Shown piece after piece: positions 55,764 to 64,000 of a DNA stretch of 64,000 bases. Origin of the DNA: Lineus longissimus (Eukaryota; Nemertea; Pilidiophora; Heteronemertea; Lineidae); assembly GCF_910592395.1 (NCBI RefSeq), contig NC_088323.1, forward strand, positions 9,054,001 to 9,118,000, written 5' to 3'. The notes under the pieces were generated by a model. It was not told the origin of the DNA. It was given only the letters and a program-made list of their open reading frames with translations, and did not search any database. Both the position numbers and the translations under genes were made by a program. Within the stretch, counting starts at the first letter, position 1, and each line of letters opens with the position of its first letter.

Positions 55764-56096
55764 CTGCTTTTTCCAAAGCCGATGTCTTGTTTTCCGGTCA
55801 CGGCAATTCCAGCGCTTGATAGCAGCATCCTTGTGAAGATGACAGATTCCCGTTTGACCGTGGCCATCATGGCCGTTCAGGGAGGTGGTGGAAAAGGCAA
55901 CACACCTGTGAATATTCGAGCATGCTACGCCACATCGAAGAATCGACTGAATTCGTAAGATTGCATAAGTTAGATAATTATCGGTTCCGCTAATGTTCAT
56001 TGTCATGAAATGGAATGAGGAAAACACTAAACTTTCTGAATCCATGTCGATCTTTGTCAGCACGTACAATAACCCCCATCTAGTCATGTAATGCAT
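55764..56096 (-). CDS. PAN/Apple-like secreted protein, exon 1, copy B
   Basis: This first coding exon, 111 codons, has its ATG at 56094-56096. It is the paralogue of 30457-30789 with the same length, a signal-peptide-like start (MTRWGLLYVLTKIDM) and the Cys pattern of a PAN/Apple-like module (LRCGVACSNIHRC, then CHLH). One Cys differs: the NGHDC of copy A reads NGHDG here, so one disulphide may be lost. It ends at a donor AAAGCAG|GTGGGC in phase 0, compatible with the exon at 52350-53447. The predicted product is about 476 residues and extracellular by inference. Confidence 0.7.
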
Positions 56097-56544
56097 GAAC
56101 ACGGTCTACGAACTCTTGACTGGACGACCTGCTTTCTCGAGATAGTGATGGTGTCATGGCAATTTCCACAGACAAATCTTTCTGTTGCAAAGCTTCAAAG
56201 AAAATGGCATCAATGCTATTATTACGAATCTAGACGTGTATTATGTAAATTACAACCCTACCATATGAACGAATTGGCTTGTGATGAGAGACGCCCGGAC
56301 GCCCGATCACTCCCGACGCCCACGCCCGGGCCCACCACCCCGGGATCTGCAGACTACTTTCACCAAAATGAAATGGTTACGGATCAACCCCAAAATAGAG
56401 ATGTAATGAAACACTTTCGCTTTCTAAAATCATAAGGTCGCTCAAAATATACAATATATTTTAGTAATTAGTAAAGCATGACGTTTGGGTGTATTTTCAC
56501 ACGTTTCTTAAAGTTTTTGATGTTTGTGAAAAAATAAGTCCGTA

Positions 56545-57015
56545 ATCCGGAGTCCGTAATCCGAAATTCGAAATCCGAAATTTGAAATCCAATGTGAACC
56601 AATCAGAGATAAGCTTACAAAGAAGGTAATTGTTCATTTTATACCGGTTTTGCTTACACAGACCAGCGTACATGTACATGTAGTCCGGTGAAGGGCTGTA
56701 TTGACAACGTTGAATCTAAGTTCTACCATGTCTTTACCGCTCGTTTCAGTATGAAATTGACAAGGGGCCCATAGCTCAGCAGAAGCAATACAATTGAACT
56801 ATTGTCAATTCATCCTTACGTCAGGAATGCATTGTGGTACACTTAAAGTTCACCAGTCACAGGTTGATCTTATCTTGTTTATATAAACGTCTATTTTCCA
56901 TCTACTTGGTTTTGATATTTTGTAACCTTTCTTCTGATTGGTTTATTTCTATTGGATTTCACTTTTCGGATTTCAAATTTCGGATTTCGGATTTCGTATT
57001 TCGTATTTCGGATTT
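56545..57015. repeat. Inverted ATTTCGG-type repeat with loop
   Basis: The left arm (about 56545-56605) carries CCGAAATTCGAAATCC, then a block with CCAATGTGAACCAATCAGA. The right arm (about 56930-57015) carries CTGATTGG, then TTGGATTTCAC, then GGATTTCGGATTTCG. The loop of about 330 bp is non-coding. In copy A the arms are adjacent, with no loop. Confidence 0.55.
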
Positions 57016-57599
57016 AAGATAAGCTTGATCCGCGCTCATCAGTAAATGAAATTTTTTCAGAATTGTACTATAACGTGCAACGTGTTCTAAATTATGCTAT
57101 TGAAATCTTATATACACACTAATCATTATGCCCTAATTTAGCATGTATGTATACATATGTACATGTATACGCATATATCTTTATTCGACATGTAAATTAC
57201 ATTTACATTTCTTGAAAAATAAATGAATGCAGATTATTTGAATACAAATTATGGTGCAGGCGCAAGCACATATAATACATGTTACTCAGTGCACAGAAAT
57301 TCAAGGATGGTTCTTATATTTATATTCCCGCGGTTATTATCCCGTAAATGTAGAAAATCCCTAAAATGACGTCAGAAGGATGAACGTACTGCAGCGCGCC
57401 AGTTTTCCAAATTGTAGAACGCCGTGCCCCGATCAAACCAGCAATGTATGAGATAAGAGTTAGACACAGATGAAGAGCTACCATCTAACGCTAACTGAAA
57501 AGCTATTTGAGTGAAAGTGTCTTTTATAACAAAAGACCTATTCATGAAATGTAAAAATCTGTTCTGGAGGGTGACTTCTATCGGTCATGATAAAGTTAA

Positions 57600-57737
57600 G
57601 GCACAGTTCTTGGATAAACAGATAATATTCTTCTGACCGTCTTCCTCCATGCCGTATAAAATAAGTTGATAGTCCTAACACCAAGGTCCCGCAGGGCAGA
57701 ACCATACAAAGGCATCCAAAAAGATTGAATAATTTAA
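57600..57737 (-). pseudogene. LINE RT C-terminal fragment, copy B, part 1
   Basis: This matches 31640-31797 of copy A. It is interrupted at a TTAA site by the MITE at 57738-58811. Confidence 0.55.
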
Positions 57738-58811
57738 AGTGATACTATGATGTGATTTACAACTTAGCGGAAATACGTCCGTTTTTAATTGTTGATCACA
57801 AATGTAAAGCTCAAATTTTCCATTTTTGATTAGATTTATTATAAAATCGCTGTTTTAGTCGCGTCAGACTGGCCAACTGCCGAAGACGTTTTGAAAAACC
57901 CGCACTAAGTCACGTGACCTCATGACGTCACAACATGAACAAGTCAGACCGTCGAATATTTTCCTATTCGCTCTGGGAAGAAGCTATATCCGCAGTAGTT
58001 CGCGTACGCTCAGGAAAATCTAATGAATATTAAATGAGGTCTAAAAATAGTTTTAGGAATACCATTATTATGACGTCACCGATGGAATTTCCTGGTTGGA
58101 CTTAGGAAATGTATGATGAAATGACTAGGACTGTGGACTTGGGGGGGGGGGGGGGGGGGCGTCCCTTCCCTTACTTTGTTACTTCGAGATTTTTTCCAAA
58201 TGTGCTGGAAGACTCCCAACGGCAAACGAATTTGGAGTTGGTTCTCGAAGTTGTGTTCCGGCGGAGCATCCGGAGGAGAAGATGAACCACCGGCTGGTGA
58301 CCTCTCGACTCGAATTTCATGGTGACGGCCCGGTTCTTTGATAGGGTCAGGCCTGCGGAAAACCCCAACACCTTCAGTTTTGCTGGTGTTGCCGCAAAAC
58401 ATCGCAGCACAACGCCACCCGACAACCCTTTTCTTCTTCTTCTCCATAATCGTCAATTCTTATCGTGTATATATCGTGTGTATATATATATCGTGTATCC
58501 TGTAAGGACAGGATGGAATGTCAATGGTCAATGACAGTTGTAAATAGACGAATGAGATTTTTTTTCGCGGGAATGTAAACCACCGCGAATGTAAACCACT
58601 GTTCATGTTGTGACGTCATCAACGAAAACGTCGTCGGCGTAGCATGATTTCAACGGCATCGAAGCGAGCCGTCCGGGCGGGATTAAAACCATCAATTTCT
58701 AGAAAATGTGCATTTCGATTCGAAAACCTTACCGATCTATGAGAAAGTGACGTAGTCATTTGTCAAAAACAGCTAAAACATTAAATGGTGAAATTGGACA
58801 CGAGTTACCCT
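57738..58811. mobile_element. TTAA-flanked MITE with THAP-like remnant, 1.07 kb
   Basis: This is an insertion in the copy B LINE fragment, flanked by TTAA (57734-57737 and 58812-58815). The copy A empty site reads CTAA. The ends are imperfect inverted repeats (AGTGATACTATG and, inverted, AGGGTAACTCGTG). It includes a run of 19 G (58141-58159). A - strand frame (58076-58456) has a THAP-like zinc-finger start. The target and TIR suit a nonautonomous piggyBac- or Kolobok-type element. Confidence 0.65.
58076..58456 (-). pseudogene. THAP-domain-like fragment
   Basis: The reading RCAAMFCGNTSKTEGVGVF resembles the start of a THAP zinc finger (C-x4-C-x-N, then a hydrophobic F near 20 residues on). 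The expected downstream Trp, C-x2-H and AVPTIF-like blocks cannot be followed in one frame, so it is broken or a chance match. THAP domains serve as DNA-binding parts of some transposases, which fits its place inside a TTAA element. Confidence 0.4.
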
Positions 58812-58993
58812 TTAACTTCTGTATCAAAATTACTGAAATGAAACCTTGACAAAAGGACACTGACCGTTCTGTTAAAATCATATATAGACTTTATAATATG
58901 TTTATCTTGAGAATCTGCTCCAATGATATTTCTAAGGTGGGTAGCAGTTCCATTTGCCCGTACAGGAATATAACCTGATCAAGGCCCTTTTAA
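58812..58993 (-). pseudogene. LINE RT fragment, copy B, part 2
   Basis: This matches 31797-31984 of copy A. It ends at the TTAA (58990-58993) used by the large TTAA element. The fragment resumes at 63654. Confidence 0.6.
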
Positions 58994-61900
58994 GTGTCAG
59001 TCCATGATACCACCATGCAGGATCATGCAAATGGTGGCAAGGTGGGGGGTCAACAGATCTAGTTGTAATTTCTACCACAGACCTGTCCTAGGGTACTATA
59101 AAGGCTGGTGGATTGGTTTCGAAAATAACCCCACAGTTTTGGGGTACGGCTGTTAACCATTTCCTACTCATTTTCCTTTTAAAAAAACATGCATTATCCC
59201 TCAAAATAGGCTAAGTCTTTTGTCAATTTTCGTGCATCAAACAGAATTATCACTAAACACCGCCTATTGAAATTGAAAGTACATGATCTGAGCTACCTTT
59301 TCATGCCTTTTGTTTTGCCCCAGGTACATTTTAAAGACAGGTACAGTACGTCCCAAAAACAATGCAATCTCAAATTTCAGTAAAAAGGCAATTTTAACTC
59401 TCCTTTAGCTCCAACACTGCAGTTTTTTAGGTGATGCCACTTCCAGGTAAGGAAGTCAGAATGCTGTTTTTTAATTTGCAAAAGAAAAAAATCCGGCCGC
59501 CCTTACGGTTTTCCGGTGAGGGGGTCGAGTCGCGCCCTTCTCACTGGTGCCCATTTTTTGCCCATTCCCTCAGATAACTGACGAACTACACATGCTTTCC
59601 AAATAAAATTACATTTTTAGATGTTAGTGAACCCCCCTCTCCCTTGCCCTCCCACACACTCCCTCAAACAACCTAGAGGCCTTTATTACCCCTGTGGAGG
59701 CTTAGCGGTCTAGGCGGAAACGAAAACCAGCAACGACAACAACAACAACAGTTACAGTTACAATGCATTGTGTACATGCACATGTACATTGTGTGATAGT
59801 CTATTGAAAATGGAACCTGAAAAATCACAGTTGAATTGTGGATTTGCTGTCATATCCAAGGATATCGAGTGTGGTACTTACGCTTCATACCCCAATGACA
59901 AGAGTGTGATCCCCTTGAAACAATGTAAGAAGGATGTGCACTCCCATTTGATGCGTTGGATGTCCTCCAGGAAAGCCAGTCAAGTCAAAAGTGAATGGGA
60001 GCTCGTAGCACTTCGTGCTGGCGTGTTTGATATGAGTTCTCCAGTTCTGGACACCACAATATGCCCGAACCACCGATACAAGTTGAGTTTATCATGGAAT
60101 CAGCAAAGGAGATGCCAGCACCCACTTCATCAACCCTCTAAAACAAGTCGGAAGCCCAGAAAAGATGGTGGTTCAGTTCATCGAGTGATGTCTCGGGAAA
60201 TATACATCAAGTAGGGAGTTTTTGTCCCAGTTGGCTCAGGTAAGGGATCAGTCTCAAAATCACTGAAGTAGAAAAGAAGCAGTAGGCCTGTAATGATACC
60301 CACTCTGACTAAACCTAACTTTGGTGCAAAACCAACTGAGTGATAACGATTTACCACTTCACTTGTGTTCTTCCTAGAAAGTTGATTGGAGCCTTGGCTT
60401 TATGATCAGGAAGTCCCAGTTATGATTCCCTGCCAGTGCCACTGGAGGTGATGCTTCACTGCCGTACAAAATCAGCATGGCCGGTCGCATTATCAAAACA
60501 AGTCTATCATCATCATCATGTCCTCACACTATTATATTGCACATCATATTATCATTACCCCCATAATCTGACCAGTGCCTTTTCAGCTCTGTGTAAAGGA
60601 TGTGAGGCTAAACATCGAGTATCTGTGGCAAATGTAGAACCAGCACCCATGGATACAGAGGTGAGTTGAATGAAAAAAAAGGGGAGAAGATTCGGGTGCA
60701 TATTGGTTAATTCTGCCTGCAGCGACTGACTTACATGTAAGAAGGTCACTGATGAGAGAGGAGGGACTAAGCTGAAAACCTTGATGCCATTCTGGCTCCC
60801 ATCTCCTTGGCAATGAGGGATTCTAAGCTAAACCTGATTCTCCATCAATATCTTTTTTCAGTCCGCTGTTGCCTCTTCCTCTGTTCAACAAGTCGACGCC
60901 TTAGAAAACCCAGCAGACGGGACAGAAGGGCAATCTCTCAAGTCAGATATACATGTAAATGTAGGCCATGAGGTAAGTGTTCAGTCATCGCATGGTTAAT
61001 GAAGTTTTTTACTGCAAGCATTTCGAGCTGATTTGACTAGACCACCAAGTACTATACAGGGTGGCCTGAAACTGAAAATTGGTTCGGTACACATCCCAAT
61101 ACTCGCAGCCAGCCGAACGAAAAGCGGAAATCAACAAAAGATGATGCTGGTACGCAAGAGCAGCGAAAACCGGTGCAAAAAATGTCGATTTGTTCTATCT
61201 TTGTCCGCGAGAGGCGCTGCATTTCTGAGTTTGTTATATATCATACACATACTTGCCAAATACTATGCTGATATTTTCAGGGAGGAGTTGGAGATGTTCA
61301 GTATCCAATTAAGATTCAATCAGCAAGTGGTGGTGAAGGTGATGGATCTTCCTCTGAAACAGATTTGCTTATCAAGGTGAGATATGAACTACTGAGAGCA
61401 CAGTCTGATAGGGTGGTAAAATTATCCTTTCTGCTTCTAAAGTTTCGTGACCACTTTACGAGATGAGGTGTGTCACTTTTTACGTAATTGGTAAATGAAC
61501 AGTATCAGAAGCTCTGTTAATGAGAACTTCATAGTGCATGATTGCCATTTGAAGACCTATGTTGCCTCTTTGCAGAGAGGCCACCCTCTATACAGCGGCC
61601 TTTCCAAAAAATATTATCTTATAAAATGTATTATCTGTTTTTTTCAGGGTCGCCACTTTTTACCAGGGAATGGTGGCTCGAGCCCTAGCACAGAGACCAC
61701 TAGTGGGAATAATGATGCTCGTGATATACTAGACATCACGTGGGCCCCAACCCCAGCGCCAAAGAATTTTGAGCTTGCCACGCTGAATAGGTTTCTGCAG
61801 CAGGGAGGATGTGCACCAGTAGAAGGCCAGCTCCAAACTGCAATTGGTTAAAAAATGATTTTATAGCGATATCTTGGGATAAATTTGAACTTTGGCTTTC

Positions 61901-63653
61901 AGTAAACAATTGTAAATGCCAAGATAGATTTTTAATGTCAGTATACTTAGTAGCGCTAATGTCAGTTTTGAACAACCAAGCCTGCTACTGGAAAGTGGGA
62001 CTCTCTCCTGATACTATCCTGCACTTGGGCCTGACATGTAGTACCGTAAATGAGGTGTTACTAGTATTGGTCCCTCCCTAGTAGTGGTTAGTAGTGGTTT
62101 GGCTATTGTCTGCAAAATAGCCTTTTTGCTATGTATCATTATATTAGCTTGTAAATAAATCACCCATTTGTAAAAAAAAAGTGTCCCTGCTTCTTAGGTG
62201 GCAGCACTGTCCTCTGCAGACAGGTACAAGTGTAGCATGTGGAAAGTTGTGATCTCTCCTAAGGGACTGGACAGTACCGTAACTCAGTTCATGAAAAACT
62301 TCTCCATTCCAGTACATGTATATGTACAATTTAGCCAATGCTAGAGCAACTCCAGGAGAACATTTCACCGCCAACCAAGGAGCTAAAAACTTCCAATAGC
62401 AGTACTCTGACGGTGCAGCCAACTGCAGGGTTGTCCTCATCAAACAGTAATTACAGTAGGAACTGCACCTTTGGTCAATTGGCTCCTTAGCAATGGAAGG
62501 TGTTACTAGTATGTGAAATGAGCACTTCTGCAAGGTTCTTAGGAACCGGATGATCCCTGCATGGGTTGATAAAGATGTATTAGTAGGTCATACCACATGC
62601 CCTTCAGGTGCCTTAGCCATGGGGGGGGGGGGGGGGGGTCCAACCCTTACAACATGCTCTGGCAGCATGACACAGGCTAATGAATGGGTCAACATTAGCA
62701 TCCTCACCAACAAGGGGGTTTCTTTAGGTTTTCGGACATGTAGCTTATTCAATTACGTTGCCATCAGGTAGGCCAAGGCCGAAATGTTATTTGAAATTCA
62801 AATCAGCATTTCAGGACCTATGGGGCCCAATTCCCCAAAGGGCTTTCATCAAGGGCAAATTTGTAGTGATGAGCTTGTTCTTTTTTGGGGGAAAAATGCA
62901 AGTGGAGTTATTTACCGGTAGGCCTACTTAAAATAGGTTAGTAGGCCTAGGCATGGGGGGGGGGGGGGGGGGGGGGTGATCATGGTGGTTGACAGTAACT
63001 ACTAATCCTCATGGCCAGCACCAAGCATAAATTATGTGTTCATTATGCATTTATTTTATGATTCATCAAGTGTACAAAAGGTGGCAGCACTAGCCAATGA
63101 GTGTCATTTTGGTGGAAAATAGCACTTTTTCCTTGGTTTATCCTGGGAAAACAGTAAAAGCGGCCGGAAATTTTATTTCTGATTTTGAAAGTAGGTATCA
63201 TTACCTTTATCATGTGCAAGCCACAGCATTCAAAGACCTGCAGTGTTGGAGATATGAGCGTCGATAGAGAGCTCTTCCTAAGCACTGCCCCTAGGTATGC
63301 ATAATTACTAGGCCTAGCACGACCAAAGTATGAAGTGTTACTCAATGACCTGTCGCAGAATGGAAGATCTCATCAAATACTTCCATCATACAAAGGGGGA
63401 AAATCCAGCTATTTTTTTTAGTCTCTGCAGGAGTGCCCAACATTGACCCAAAAATACACAAAAAATAGGGGGAAAAAAGCTAAAACAAGCCCCCTAACTA
63501 GGCCTGCCCCCAACTCGGTTGCTAGTGATTTTTGAGAGTCATCAATTGCTGTGTAATGATGTCTTAGTGGAAGGATCTTGCATACCTAATCTCGTTAAAA
63601 ACGGTTGACCCCCACCTTGCCACCCTCTGCATGGTGGTATCATGGACTGACAC
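58994..63653 (+). mobile_element. 4.66-kb TTAA-target DNA transposon
   Basis: Terminal inverted repeats begin GTGTCAGTCCATGATACCAC. The left TIR has about 12 extra bases after CATGCAG, then both share GGTGGCAAGGTGGGGG and GTCAAC. TTAA lies on both sides (58990-58993 and 63654-63657). The copy A empty site is CCCTTTTAACAAAG with a single TTAA. TTAA targets belong to piggyBac and Kolobok-type elements. No transposase is seen; instead the left half carries a five-exon gene (59810-61851). The right half (61852-63600) has no coding sequence I can identify and has runs of 18 G (62621-62638) and 22 G (62955-62976). Confidence 0.8.
59810..61851 (+). pseudogene. Five-exon gene inside TTAA transposon, one premature stop
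   Basis: Five exons with consensus splice sites chain in frame: 59810-60239, 60587-60660, 60862-60972, 61281-61376 and 61648-61851. The first intron is phase 1, the others phase 0. The ATG at 59810 has a strong context (AAAATGG). Exon 1 has a Cys/His cluster (CPNHRYKL, then CQHP). Across intron 1 the reading gives VPVGSALCKGCEAKH, apparently the second half of the same metal-binding module. Later exons are Ser/Gly/Glu-rich linkers, and exon 5 ends NFELATLNRFLQQGG and a TAA. The one defect is a TAG at 60212-60214 in exon 1. I do not recognise the family by name. It may be an element-encoded DNA-binding protein or a captured host gene. Confidence 0.65.
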
Positions 63654-63828
63654 TTAACAATGTTAGATTACAAATTGATGGTTGATTACAAAAAAAACAC
63701 AGCTCAATTGTAGGTCTATGCTATTTGGAGACATCACAGGATGAAATTTGGTTAACAAGATATTCGTCTGACATAGTTTATAGTTAAAAACTTGAGAGTT
63801 AATTGTTTGCGATTTAATTGCAGATTTA
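63654..63828 (-). pseudogene. LINE fragment, copy B, part 3
   Basis: This matches 31980-32148 of copy A (AGATTACAAATTGATGG and on to TTTGCGATTTAATTG) and continues the LINE fragment after the TTAA insertion. Confidence 0.6.
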
Positions 63829-64000
63829 ACCCTTGGTGATGAACATTGCGGTATCACTGATTATCTGGAAGCAACCACTGTAGCGGAAAAGTACTTGGTA
63901 GCAGGTAGTATTTCACCTAATTGAATTGCAGGGTTACCAGCAGCTATTTCAGCATTTCAATTGACGTTGTGTGCTGCCTCATGATCTTAGCTAGATGTAC
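63829..64000. repeat. Paralogous empty site of DIRS copy 2
   Basis: 63829-63910 match 36425-36507, and 63913-64000 match 43048-43136. The two halves are contiguous here, so this is the pre-insertion state of the locus that holds DIRS copy 2. No gene is seen. Confidence 0.85.

Larger units (their letters stand above)
51486..63828. repeat. Segmental duplication, copy B
   Basis: This is the paralogous counterpart of 19.83-32.15 kb in the same orientation. It lacks the Harbinger and gypsy insertions of copy A. It carries its own insertions: the AAAC/GTTT element (54361-55413), a THAP MITE (57738-58811) and the large TTAA element (58994-63653). It also has extra sequence near 56.6-56.96 and 57.08-57.33 kb. 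Confidence 0.85.

Noticed and set aside
62144-62533. 129-codon - ORF in the right half of the TTAA element as a transposase
   Set aside because: No DDE motifs or zinc-binding Cys pattern of piggyBac or Kolobok transposases can be seen.

Overview
The window is animal nuclear DNA, most likely from an aquatic invertebrate. It is AT-rich and intron-containing and dominated by transposable elements: a DIRS retrotransposon twice, a Ty3/gypsy element, jockey/CR1-like LINEs, pogo, Harbinger and hAT-like elements, TTAA-target DNA elements, and a Polinton/adintovirus-type DNA polymerase. No bacterial operon, CRISPR array, rRNA or tRNA was seen. The species cannot be read from the sequence.

Region by region. 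1-12.4 kb holds a protein-primed family-B DNA polymerase gene (polB) on the + strand, cut into three pieces by a 5'-truncated LINE (about 613-2990) and a reverse-oriented DIRS element (about 5111-11833). It also carries several frameshifts and a stop. 12.4-17.1 kb is non-coding, with a large foldback, a hAT-like MITE and a 106-bp palindrome carrying four octamer motifs. 17.1-19.4 kb is a TA-flanked pogo-type transposon with a broken transposase. 19.8-32.1 kb is copy A of a segmental duplication. It contains a two-exon gene for a predicted secreted protein (signal peptide, PAN/Apple-like module, unknown C-terminal domain), a Harbinger derivative, and a gypsy element with both LTRs but lacking most of RT, RNase H and integrase. 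32.1-36.5 kb is non-coding repeats and a Harbinger-type MITE. 36.5-43.05 kb is a near-intact DIRS element with ITRs, an internal complementary region, an intact gag-like ORF and an intact RT/RNase H/tyrosine-recombinase ORF. 43-51.5 kb has MITEs and a second broken pogo-like transposase. 51.5-64 kb is copy B of the duplication. It has the second PAN-type gene, an odd 1.05-kb element made of AAAC/GTTT quasi-palindromes inside its intron, a THAP-bearing TTAA MITE, and a 4.66-kb TTAA transposon that holds a five-exon split gene.

How it fits together. Comparing copies A and B gives paralogous empty sites for the gypsy, Harbinger, DIRS and three DNA-transposon insertions, so these all post-date the duplication. 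The likely host genes are the two PAN-type paralogues; almost everything else recognisable is mobile-element-derived. The most unusual items are the undescribed secreted gene pair, the split gene inside the TTAA transposon, the 11-bp change that fuses the DIRS RT and recombinase ORFs, and the AAAC/GTTT array.
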